Source: Chrysomallon squamiferum
Taxonomy: Eukaryota > Mollusca > Gastropoda > Neomphalida > Peltospiridae
Reading direction: 5' to 3'
DNA length: 35,000 nt
NCBI GenBank assembly: GCA_012295275.1
Contig: CM022668.1
Span: 15,138,391 to 15,173,390 of the forward strand
Part shown: positions 1 through 9,438 of the stretch, in pieces
Numbering within the stretch: position 1 is the first letter of the stretch
How the letters are laid out: each line of letters begins with the position of its first letter
Notes under the pieces: model-generated
What the model saw: only the letters and a program-made list of their open reading frames with translations
Told to the model about the DNA's origin: nothing
The model's database searches: none
Program-made: the position numbers and the translations under genes

Positions 1-158
1 TTACACGAAAGAGTGGAATCAATACAATGTTTTATCAATAATCTGCGCCGACAAAAACTGTACACGTCAAGCGTCTGTGTTAAAATAAAATAATGTAGAA
101 AATGTGCGAGGCGAAGTCATAGGAAAGATAACGAAGATTATAAACGCATGTGTATGTG

Positions 159-289
159 TGTATGTATGTATGTATGTATGTATGTATGTATGTATGTATG
201 TATGTATGTATGTATGTATATATACATGTACATATGTTTGTGTGTCTGTGTGCCATATTGATAAAGATTTTTTTTTTTTTTTTTTTTTT
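159..289. repeat. TATG tetranucleotide array and T22 run
   Basis: A near-perfect (TATG)n array runs to about 220, followed after a short TG-rich link by 22 consecutive T at 268-289. The long YVCM/IHTY-type open frames on both strands here are translations of the repeat and not genes. Confidence 0.97.
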
Positions 290-897
290 ACATATGAATG
301 CTTTGTGAATAGGTGCATACATATTTCTGTATTTATATTTTTGTAATTATATAGATGCATAGATACAAAGATACGTACATACATATAAACATAAATACAC
401 ACACCAACACATACACACAAAATATATTGCATATTATTATCATATAACGAAATTCCCAATGCACTGCATATAACCATAAATATAAACTTATATTGCATGA
501 ACAGTAAGTATACTTTATTTGAAAGTACGTAACATGAACTCTAAATATGATAAATACGTCTGTTACATGCATACAAAATAAATGTATTACCAATTAATAA
601 AATACCGTAGACGTTGTAATAAAAATAATATTCACTGACACTAATTAAACTATTACATCGGGACCAATAATCATGGATACCTACATTATGTTTAAATGTA
701 ATTATGGTGATATTACTAGCTACATGCTGTCATTTCCATGTCGATATGCGCTAGAGACATTGTTATCAATCTAGGTTATTAAGAATTTATTGCAAAAAAA
801 CCCAGATTATATTGTAATCTTTTCCGATTTGCGCGCGAGTTCACACTGACATACACGCAAATATGAAACCTACACCCATAGATATACAGATAAATAT
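290..897. other. A+T-rich spacer, no gene seen
   Basis: Mostly unique A+T-rich sequence. No open frame with balanced amino-acid composition and no RNA gene is visible. Confidence 0.7.
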
Positions 898-978
898 CAC
901 ACACACACACACACACACACAAACAAACACACAGACACATACACACACACATATACACGCATACATACACACACATAT
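898..978. repeat. Compound CA array
   Basis: (CA)n of about 24 nt passes into CAAA, CAGA and CATA variants. Interruptions indicate an old array. Confidence 0.95.
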
Positions 979-1048
979 ATGAATAATCAGTCTCTTTTGT
1001 CAATTTCATTTTATTTATATATAAATTTAAAATTTTATTTTATTCAGT

Positions 1049-1210
1049 CATTCTATTCTATTCTATTCTATTTTGTTTCGTTTCATTTCATTTTATTTTA
1101 TTTTATTTTATTCTATTTTATTTTATTTCATTATATTATTATTAATTTTAATTATATCTATTTATTTATTTAATTACATACTTCATTTATTTATTCATTT
1201 ATTTATTGTC
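1049..1210. repeat. TTCTA/TTTTA pentamer array grading into ATTT
   Basis: Tandem TTCTA units become TTTTA units, with TTTCG and TTTCA variants, then ATTT tetramers from about 1157. The gradual change of unit suggests point mutation followed by local re-expansion. Confidence 0.93.
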
Positions 1211-1662
1211 GATTAAGAACACCTACGTTTAACAGCTGAAGTAGACATAATGATAAATTTATTTAAAAACAGTTTTATTAGCAGCTAAAATATCTGAATA
1301 ACAGCCGGCAATAAACACAAGCTGTTATGTTTTCAGTAATTTTTTTTTCTGTACTGAATTTGTGCGTGTGCGTGTGTGTGTATTTGTGAGAGCAAATCGA
1401 AATAATATAATTAGTCAATTGGGAATAATGTTTTTATAAACAGGATATCACGCGAATAATAAACTTAGTCGTATTTTATTTTATGTACATACATTATGAA
1501 AATATATGTATATATTCGTGGGATTTGAATATGTGTGTGTATGTTTATGTATGTTGTGTTTATGTTGAGTAATGCTGAAGGATTGTATTTTGAATATCAC
1601 AGTGTGAACGATAAATATGAAAGATAAATCAAAGTCTATCTTGCTAATAACTACTGTGTCAG
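1211..1662. other. A+T-rich spacer, no gene seen
   Basis: Unique A+T-rich sequence with a short TG tract near 1364-1390. Nothing coding is supported. Confidence 0.65.
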
Positions 1663-1915
1663 TAAATAAATAAATAAATAAATATCTAGATCTAGTTAGC
1701 TAGACAGAAATAAAATTAAAAAAAAAAAAAAAAAAAAAAAAGAATATAAATAAATAAATAAATATCTAGATCTAGTTAGCTAGATAGAAATAAAAATTAA
1801 ATTGAATTAAAAATAAAAAGGAATATAAATAAATAAATAAATAATACAGCACAGATAATAAATATAAATTATGTGTAATAAACAAATAAATATCTGCATC
1901 TAGATACCGATTAGC
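1663..1915. repeat. Imperfect triplication of a TAAA-flanked segment
   Basis: The segment TATCTAGATCTAGTTAGC starts at 1683 and again at 1763, each time preceded by (TAAA)n and followed by an A-rich stretch (A23 in the first copy). A third, diverged copy, TATCTGCATCTAGATACC, starts at 1891. Spacings are 80 and 128 nt. The core is rich in CTAG palindromes. Confidence 0.85.
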
Positions 1916-1923
1916 AAAATAAA

Positions 1924-2280
1924 CTAATGAGTGAATAAATAAATAATATAATCAACAAATAAACAAATAAATAAACAAGTAAATAAACAAGTAAATAAAT
2001 AAATAAAACCATTATAAATAAATAAGCAAATAAACAAATAAATATAAAATGAATAAATAAATAAATAAATAAATAAACAAATAAATAAATAAATAAGTAA
2101 ATAAATAAATAAATAAGCAAATAAACAACTAAATAAATACATAAATAAATAAATAAATATAAACAACTAAATAAATACATAAATAAATAAATATAAATAA
2201 ATAAATAAGCAAATAAAACAAACAAACAAATAAATAAATAAGCAAATAAATAAATAAATAAATAAATAAAGAAATAAAGA
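1924..2280. repeat. Long degenerate AAAT/AAAC array
   Basis: About 350 nt of AAAT tetramers with AAAC, AAGT, AAGC and ATAC variants. The 145-codon minus-strand open frame across it (Phe/Leu/Ile/Tyr only) is a product of stop-free repeat frames. Confidence 0.95.
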
Positions 2281-2317
2281 AACAAAATTAACAAATGGAC
2301 ACACAAACAACTGCTGC

Positions 2318-2385
2318 ACGTGAATGACGTACTAGGTGCGTTTAACACAATTACAACTTACCCCATAGCAAGAGCGATTCGCTTC
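2318..2385. repeat. Module copy A (GAATGACGT ... AACTTACCCCAT)
   Basis: GAATGACGT (2322-2330) is followed 33 nt later by AACTTACCCCAT (2355-2366), then GCAAGAG and GATTCG. The same words in the same order recur at 3096-3165. On the minus strand the second word gives ATGGG followed by GTAAGTT, a consensus-like splice donor. Function unknown. Confidence 0.55.
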
Positions 2386-2519
2386 CTGTTTCCATGACTG
2401 CACAAACAAAAACAAAAACAGAACTTCGTTTTTTAATCCAATTAAATCAGAGAACACCAGCTCATGAAAACAAAATCTACATCCTACACTTTCACCATTT
2501 AGTACTTAAACTGACTTTG

Positions 2520-2790
2520 TTTTCTATTGTTGTTGTTGTTATTGTTATTGTTATTATTATTGTTGTTGTTGTTGTTTTTTATTTATTTATTTATCATCAT
2601 CATCATCATCATCATCATTGTTATTAAATTACAAAATTGTTTATTTAAAGATATTCTGACAAATCAGTAAAATGTGAATTGTTTAGTTTTTTAGAAATCA
2701 CCTCGCTATGCAATGAACCTAAATTAATCCCCACTGAATTTTGAAAACGACTACGACGACAACAACAACAACAACAACAACAATAATAAC
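2520..2790. repeat. Trinucleotide cluster (TTG, ATT, ATC, AAC)
   Basis: (TTG)n/(ATT)n at about 2526-2575, ATTT to 2594, a clean (ATC)9 near 2592-2618, then after unique sequence (AAC)n at 2756-2786. The His-tract open frame is a repeat translation. Confidence 0.93.
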
Positions 2791-3090
2791 GTCTCTTCAA
2801 GTATAATTAATATATAGATCGTAATTAAAAGATAATAATAATAATTAAAATATGTAAATAATGTGCATGTTATAAATTATTTTTATTCATACCAGATTAT
2901 AGAGAAGATAAATTTAAGAACCCTTAAAATAAATTTCTTCCTACTAATATCAGCTATACGATTATGTAAAATATTCAGTTGATCGTGAAATAAAAGCTAT
3001 CTTACTCAAAAATCAATGAGTTACACAACGTGAAATAAACAACACGGTAATAACCGATTTCACCATTAGGAACGCACTAATAACGTCACA
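2791..3090. other. A+T-rich spacer
   Basis: Unique A+T-rich DNA with a small AAT run near 2833. No feature supported. Confidence 0.6.
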
Positions 3091-3091
3091 C

Positions 3092-3198
3092 AATGGAATG
3101 ACGTCATAACAAAGCAAACGGATATTGTCGAACTTACCCCATCGTGCAAAAGGTGATTTCGTTAACTTTCGTGTGAGGACGTAGAGTTAACGGTGAGC
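3092..3198 (+). promoter_or_regulatory. Module copy B with full CRE palindrome; promoter-like patch
   Basis: Contains a perfect TGACGTCA (3099-3106), with a TAACGTCA half-match at 3081. Then comes the second copy of the paired module: GAATGACGT at 3096 and AACTTACCCCAT at 3131-3142. A plus-strand donor-like AACG/GTGAGC lies at 3189-3198. CREB/ATF binding to TGACGTCA is established; that this is a promoter or first exon is inference. Confidence 0.35.
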
Positions 3199-3968
3199 AT
3201 TGCCTTCGTTTCTTCTTTATTCTTTATTTTACATTTATTTATCGAGTTTTGTATTCTAATAACGTAAGCGTTTTACAGCTAATAAAACCTGGTGCTTACA
3301 GCGTCAAAGTGTATCCAGTAATCCCGGTGTAATTGCTCGTACATAACTTTCACATACAAAGTAAGCTCATAATATTGTCTGTGGATCAATAACGTATGTA
3401 TTATTGTAACTGAACTAGTCCTTTTTTTGTAAACTCGTCACTGAAACAGATACATAGTTAATTTGTAACTGAATTAATACATCTGAAATAGTTACGGCTA
3501 TGTCATCCTTCCAAATGAAATAATTTTTTACATATGATGTCCAAGTTTATGCAGCTCTTTCTCTAATAATTACTTGTTACGTATCACTTGAACAGTTGTG
3601 TTGTAGTCATTGCACGAAATGGTTATCTGCAGCAATACACGCTGTGTTTACACGCTTTTATTCCCTTGCCTAGGTTCAAGTAAAATAGCTGTGAAATGCG
3701 GGGTTGAAATAGTATGATTTTCTTCTACGAAGTTAAGTGTAGGTTTTCAGTCAAACTAGGTATAAGCAATCAGTATATGATGCAGTCGCCTGCAGAAGCT
3801 ATTACCGTTAATGATTCGAGATGATCAGTTCTGATGATGTTGTACAAACGTTGTTTTTTTTTTTTAATTATTTATTATTATTATTATTTTTTTTTTTTTT
3901 TTTAGTATAATCAATAAATGAACATAACGAAGACTTAAAATCCTTATCCTCTGCTTTAATACATTCAG
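3199..3968. other. A+T-rich spacer with T/ATT tract
   Basis: Mostly unique sequence with no supported gene. A composite T11-ATT-T17 tract occupies about 3854-3903. Confidence 0.65.
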
Positions 3969-4561
3969 AAATCCTTGTTGGTCATGAATCCTTGGCAGAC
4001 CTAATCCCATGTATTAATACATCCTTTAAAGTCATGATCCTACTAGCCTAGAACATACTAATCCGGTATTTTAATTTTAAAAAAATCCTTTCAACAGACG
4101 AGGTCTACAGATCTAGTGTACATTAATCCAGCTACTTAGTACAATTATTTTACGTCATGAGGATTATAGACTACATATTAATCCTGTGTTTCAATAAAAT
4201 CATTTCAGATCACAAAACCTACAGTCTTAGCAGACAGCAGCTAGTATGTATTTATCCAGTTTGCTAACACGATCTATTTTGTTTTCAGATCAAAATCGCG
4301 TACATAGAAATTATGCGTTTTAAAAACAATCCTTTCAGGTCACTAAGGCGAAGAAATCTCATTATTTTAATCCAGTGTTTTAGGTCATAAAAGTCTACAG
4401 ACCCAGAACATATTAATCCAGTTGTTTTCTAAACACGATCCGTTCAGGTCACAAAAATCATACAGGCCTGGTACTTCTTAATCCTGTTTTATTTTTATTT
4501 TTAGAATAATCCCTTCAGATCACACAGCCTAGATGTCTAGTAGGGTATTAATCCAATTTCA
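3969..4561. repeat. Decayed tandem repeat, about ten units of 50-75 bp
   Basis: Units begin with variants of ATCCTTTCAGGTCAC, continue with CTACAGACCTAG-like and ACATATTAATCCAG-like words, and end in a T/A-rich linker. Unit starts that I can place are about 3969, 4021, 4085, 4149, 4199, 4272, 4329, 4378, 4438 and 4509. Spacing varies from indels. This is an old minisatellite or satellite fragment rather than a simple repeat; I know no family for it. Confidence 0.8.
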
Positions 4562-4840
4562 GTATCAGCAATTACTTATTGTTTATCTGTGCTGCGTTCA
4601 CTTGCTTTGCTCTACATACTGATGCTTCTATAATGGGTGACAGCTGTTGTGTTTGCTACTGAACCGCTCCAGGATAATGAAACAAAGGATCGTTAACACT
4701 GTACGCAATCGTTTCGGGGAGTTCGAAAAATGGTTTTTCGTTTGATGTTGTTGTTTTTTTTGGCTGAGGAAGGCTGTGTTTGGATGTTGTCGTTTATTAC
4801 TTTCTCTTGTTGTTTTATCTGCGTTTTATGTTCCTTCTAA
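4562..4840. other. Unique spacer
   Basis: Unique sequence with no open frame of note. Confidence 0.55.
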
Positions 4841-5048
4841 ATTTTTTTTTTTTTTTTTTTAAATTCGTTTATACATATTTTTTTTTCTTCTGATTTTTGC
4901 ATTGTTTTTGTCATTTTTTTTTTTTTTTTTTTTTAGTGTAATATATTTTTCTTTCGTGCAAAAGAAGTCAAAGTACAATTTAACATTCGGTGTGTGTGTG
5001 TGTTCGTGCGCGCGCGTGCGTGTGTGTGTGTGTATAAAAAAGTGCATA
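4841..5048. repeat. Poly-T runs and TG/CG alternating tract
   Basis: T20 (about 4841-4860) and T21 (about 4914-4934) runs precede an alternating purine-pyrimidine tract at 4990-5034 with a GTGCGCGCGCGTGCGTG core, followed directly by TATAAAAAA (5033-5041). Confidence 0.92.
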
Positions 5049-5116
5049 CCTTAGCATGTCGTAATGGACATACAATCTTACGCATTTAACTATTTGTGTA
5101 TGTTTCTATATTATAA

Positions 5117-5160
5117 TCATCATCATCATCACCATCATTATCAATATTATTATTATTAAT
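5117..5160. repeat. ATC/ATT tract
   Basis: Short (ATC)n passing into (ATT)n; scattered CATCAC words continue to about 5255. Confidence 0.85.
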
Positions 5161-5209
5161 GAATAAATTGCCTGTATCATCAACACCATCAATTGCCTTT
5201 TCACGGTAA

Positions 5210-5551
5210 TCATTCATCACCATCATCACCAACACTATCACCATCGTTATCATCATTACTCTTATAATCATTCCGATTCCGCTGCTGAAAAAAACTAAGT
5301 ACGTAACCCTGACAAAAGCAGCAGCACTTGTCTCTGCCTTTCTACCCAATTGTTTCCCCCATCATATCTCTTTCCTATCACAACCAGGCATCGCTACATC
5401 CTGGATAACTTATTCCCGTCAGTTCACAATGGCAAAAACTCATCTATCATTTAAAATATATACATGCGGAACCGCCAGCAGATTACCTGATAATCTGTCA
5501 ATGGCGTTGAACTCAGACGGTATTTTCAGATATGGGAATGTCACCCGGTGA
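5210..5551 (+). other. Unassigned open frame, 113 codons
   Basis: Open from just after a TAA at 5207 to TGA at 5549. The first 25 codons are simple ATC/ATT repeat. From about 5270 the composition is protein-like, with the only in-frame ATG at 5429 (MAKTHLSFKIYT...). The segment SRLPDNL near the end faintly recalls LINE reverse-transcriptase C-termini, but the match is too weak to assign. A donor-like ACAG/GTAGGT follows at about 5550-5559. The opposite strand is also open (5440-5652). Coding status doubtful. Confidence 0.2.
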
Positions 5552-5885
5552 CAGGTAGGTACAGAGTAAGTAGATAAGAGCGGATCTCCATTGAAATTCG
5601 TTGTGTCTCGTCCATCAGACGCAGGTGATTGTGTCTCACGTGCCTGTCTCAATGTATTTGTTACCGATGGGGCAAGGAAATATTGCTACAAGTGTGTGTA
5701 CGTTTGTGTACGTCTTCATAATTAAGTGTTTAAAAGAGTGACGTAGAGAGAGATAGATAGATAGAGTCAAAAATAGATGAATATCAAGACAAATATATAT
5801 AAAGAATGACAGACAGAAATATAAAGACAATTACAGAAGGAGAAGATAGAGAAAAGTGGAAAAATAGGATGGTGTATGAGATTTT

Positions 5886-5888
<3 letters not shown>

Positions 5889-5977
<89 letters not shown>

Positions 5978-6015
5978 AGAAAGAGAGAGAGACAGAGACA
6001 GACAGACAGACAGAC

Positions 6016-6053
<38 letters not shown>

Positions 6054-6105
6054 AAGAAAGAGAGAGAAAAAGAGAGAGAGAGAAGAAGAAGAAGAAGAAG
6101 TGTTG
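5889..6105. repeat. GA array with GACA and GAA blocks
   Basis: About 85 nt of pure (GA)n, then mixed GA/GAAA, (GACA)n at about 5998-6021, more GA, and (GAA)n to 6100. Arg-Glu and Ser-Leu open frames on both strands are repeat translations. Confidence 0.97.
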
Positions 6106-6432
6106 AAAAATATAGATTAATTAAAAAAAAAAGTTGACAACAGATAAGGAGATAAAAAAAAAAAGACAACGAGCAAAGCTGACGCTATCTCAGTCTTTAC
6201 CTGCGTCTCATTTTTTTTTTAACATTTTCTTTTTTCATAAACTCGGAGCTATTTAGTCAGTTCTAAGTTCACGAAAAGCATTACCCTACGTCATTCTTGT
6301 GCATCAGCCAAACGCATTCCTGCAGAAGTTAGAACATTAGGAGTATCTTAAAACACGGAAAGAACTGACTTGCAGTTACTAATGTAGATATAACGTACCT
6401 TAATACACCACATATTTATGTATATAAATACA

Positions 6433-6466
<34 letters not shown>

Positions 6467-6470
6467 AACC
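6106..6470. other. Spacer ending in A31 run
   Basis: Unique sequence with short A runs, ending in 31 consecutive A at 6434-6464. No gene supported. Confidence 0.7.
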
Positions 6471-6479
6471 CACTGCAGT

Positions 6480-6950
6480 AACATAATTCTATTTGATTAA
6501 TAACAGAACGTATTTGAAATCATGTTTATATTAAGTCGATTCAAATTTCAGATAAATTATGATTTCAAAACAGGCAAGCTGTGGTGTTTTATTACACAAT
6601 AAAGCTCCTTGGAAAATAGACGCGCCTCTGTATTAGTTCTTAAACGTATATGAAACCTGCAATAATTCAGCGTTATTAAGAACAGATCGCGTTTGATATT
6701 TAGTATGTCGCTAGAGTTGTGTCGATTAAATTTCATCCACATTATGATTATGTGCTGTAGTTTATTGTGTGAACAGATGTCCCCTAAATCTTTATATCAG
6801 TTCACAAAGATATGTAAAAGCAGTAACTGCATAATGCGAGGTGATTACAAAACAGAACGTGTTAAAGATTTAGACGTTTACATTTGATATAAATTATGAT
6901 CTTAAATCGGGCAGGATTTTTTTTTTTTTTTTTTTTATTTATTATATTTT
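6480..6950. repeat. Decayed repeat, about 175-bp unit, three copies
   Basis: Anchor words AGAACGTATTTGAAAT (6505), AGATCGCGTTTGATAT (6684) and AGAACGTGTTAAAGAT (6854) lie 179 and 170 nt apart. Each is followed about 35 nt later by CGATT/AAATTT...ATTATGAT. The short open frames of both strands in this interval fall inside the repeat and are not conserved between copies. Confidence 0.6.
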
Positions 6951-7088
6951 TAACTGCAGACAAAAAATCTAAATGTGCCTCAAAACTCCAAATCAGTTTT
7001 TTTAAACACACATACAGTTGCTACAAACAGTGATATATAAAAACAAGATATCTTATAAAATTATAATTTAATAGTATACATGTGTTTT

Positions 7089-7098
7089 GTGTGTGTGA

Positions 7099-7131
<33 letters not shown>

Positions 7132-7360
7132 AGTGTATGTGTGTGTGTGTGTGTTTATGTGTGTCTATTGTTGTTGTTGTTGTTGTTATATATCATCATC
7201 ATCATCATTTTAATTATTATTATTATTAATATTATTGTTGATACTGTCGTAGTTGCTGCTGCTGTTATTGTTAGTATCATTATTGTTATATTAGTGGTAG
7301 CAGTAGTAGTTACAGCAGTAGTGGTAGTACTGATAATAATATTACTAGTAGCGTGTGCAT

Positions 7361-7412
<52 letters not shown>
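7089..7412. repeat. Compound microsatellite (TG, TTG, ATC, ATT, AT, CA)
   Basis: (TG)n to about 7165, (TTG)6, (ATC)n, degenerate ATT/GTA trinucleotides, (TA)n at about 7361-7381 and (CA)n to 7412. The 111- and 116-codon frames here are repeat-driven. Confidence 0.95.
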
Positions 7413-7423
<11 letters not shown>

Positions 7424-7807
7424 TTCTTCTGTAAAAAATCTTGTTATTGTGTATTACCGTTTCTAGCATTACGTGTTTTAACATTGCATATAAACTATTA
7501 AACATGTAAATATTTTTTTAAAAAGCAGAACAATTCATTATCATCAAGTCTAGGCTGACAAAACAAAAAAAAAAAAAAAAAAAAAAAGTGGTTTCAGATT
7601 TCGTGCAAATTAAGTTCAGGAGTTACAGTTAATTAAATAATATTTTATTACAACATAATAAAAATACATCGTGAAAAATACACAGTGCTAAAATGTTAGT
7701 TATTAAACCAGTTTAATTTATATATAAATTATAATTATCGTATGGCTTGTGTAGTAGTTAACTACTATAAGATATTATTTGTAGAAAATGATATTCTTCA
7801 GCTTTCA
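7413..7807. other. A+T-rich spacer with A21 run
   Basis: Includes A21 at about 7566-7586. Near 7702 the words ATTAAACCAGTTTAATTT and AAATTATAATTATCG resemble the core of the 175-bp repeat at 6.5-6.95 kb, perhaps an isolated relic. Confidence 0.55.
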
Positions 7808-7816
7808 ATAAATCAA

Positions 7817-7864
<48 letters not shown>

Positions 7865-8033
7865 AAAACAAAATAAAGTAAACTAAATAAAAATAATAAA
7901 CTAAATAAATAAATAAATAAAAATAATAAACTAACTAACTAACTAAATAACTAAATAAATAAAAATTTTAAACTAATAATTAACTAACTAACTAATTAAC
8001 TAACTAAATAACTAACTAAATAAATTAAATTAT
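7808..8033. repeat. TAAA array grading into CTAA
   Basis: Clean (AAAT)n for about 50 nt, then mixed TAAA, TAAC and CTAA tetramers. Confidence 0.95.
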
Positions 8034-8440
8034 TTTTTGGTTACAGAATGTGATGAAAACACTTCACGTTAAATATTTTGTTATTAAGTCACTTTAAAAG
8101 TCCCATAAATAATGAATATCTTGCAAATAACATCTAACAGCTTAAGAGAAAAACACGTGTAGATCTTAACACTGTTAACACACCCACATTCTCTTACGTC
8201 TAGAAAGAACGTTTTCAATTAAACACGTTAAAACTCCACATACATTAGGATCATTATGTAAGTATTGTCTAAAGGTGTATTCGTCATACGTTTATTGTAA
8301 ATGTAAAATTATAGTCTATTTTCACCGACGAGTCTGAAAATATTTTAAACAAACAAACAAATAAAAACCTGAAAAAAAAAAAATCGTTAGTCATCAATCA
8401 AAGTAAAGTTTGAATCATTTGTTTTATGCGTTGGAACTGA
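8034..8440. other. A+T-rich spacer
   Basis: Unique sequence, no gene supported. Confidence 0.6.
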
Positions 8441-8686
8441 ATAAATTTTAAAACTATTAGATTTATTCATAGATTTATTCAAAACATCTTTCACAGCATA
8501 AATTTCAGAATTCAAATGTCTTACAAAATACTGGAAACTGTCTCTTTATGCTTAAATCCAGAAGAAAGAGGAATCTGCAAGAATAACCAAGGCAAATTAC
8601 TTTTACTGATGCAAAGGTTTAAAACAGCTGTTATAGGAAGTGTCTATAACAGGCGTGCTTGTACTTTCCTGATAAAACAATGTTGA
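8441..8686 (+). other. Unassigned open frame, 81 codons
   Basis: Open from after a TGA at 8438 to TGA at 8684. An internal ATG at 8516 gives a 56-residue protein-like peptide (MSYKILETVSLCLNPEERG...) with balanced composition, preceded by an acceptor-like AAATTTCAG at 8500-8508. No family recognised. A second open frame (8786-8977, 63 codons, MTDLMINITPAAYPWNQ...) lies 100 nt downstream. Either may be chance. Confidence 0.2.
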
Positions 8687-9089
8687 GAATGTCTCTCTAA
8701 CCAGATCCAAGGAATAATAAACCCAGGTTATGCCACATGCAGGATACAGAAGTGAATCGATGTTTTAAATCACAATATTTAACCGATGACTGATCTCATG
8801 ATAAACATTACTCCAGCAGCATATCCATGGAATCAATTATTTGATGCATATATTGGTAATGAAGTGAAAATAAAGTTATTATTTCAGATTACAGTTTGTT
8901 TTCAAGCGTATCGAACCAGTTTTATGGTAGAAACTAGTGCCGAACTGTGTAATATACATAACAAATGTCAAATTTAAATGTATCTGTCATTTTAAACGTT
9001 CTAAATTAATTGTCAGAGGTTACCGCCTCTCACAGGAGACTTGAAGACCAAGCATTGTTTTAATTACATGCATGCGAAGAACTCTGTTT

Positions 9090-9205
9090 TATTCGTATGA
9101 CGAATACTATATAAAAGGACGCGTGGTAAATCTGAAAATGATCAAACCACCAGAGAACGCTTGTTGTGGAAACAACATCTGACCTCGCCAGAGGTCATGG
9201 GGTCA
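9090..9205 (+). promoter_or_regulatory. TATA box with palindromes and nuclear-receptor half-sites
   Basis: A 7-bp inverted repeat TATTCGT/ACGAATA (9090-9106, 3-nt spacer) abuts TATATAAAAGG (9108-9118), a textbook TATA element. Downstream are TGTTGT/ACAACA (9162-9177) and TGACCT-n6-AGGTCA (9180-9197), an everted pair of nuclear-receptor half-sites, plus GGGTCA at 9200-9205, which makes a DR2 with the preceding half-site. Motif identities follow known consensus sites; function here is inferred. Confidence 0.4.
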
Positions 9206-9219
9206 ACTACCTTCACTTT

Positions 9220-9438
9220 ATGTCTTCATCCAGGCATTTTTTATTATTTTTTTATTTTTTAAGGCTATCATCATATGGTACCTATTTAGTCAAACAAGCA
9301 GGTTCGTCCAGACATATCTGTTTTATTTCCTTTCTCGTAAATCTAGAATGTTCAGAATACCTGGCTCTGTTTGTTCAGAAAAGATGTATGAGAGGCCTAC
9401 ACACTGCTACAGTGAACCCCCGTTTAACGGACGAATAG
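9220..9438 (+). other. Unassigned hydrophobic open frame, 72 codons
   Basis: First ATG (9220) about 100 nt downstream of the TATA box. The peptide (MSSSRHFLLFFYFLRLSS...) is rich in Phe and Leu and would form one membrane-like segment. It ends inside the left terminal repeat of the element starting at 9410, so its last residues are transposon sequence. No homology recognised; probably chance. Confidence 0.15.

Noticed and set aside
1911-2348. 145-codon Phe/Leu/Tyr-rich minus-strand frame resembling a multi-pass membrane protein
   Set aside because: It is the translation of the AAAT/AAAC array.
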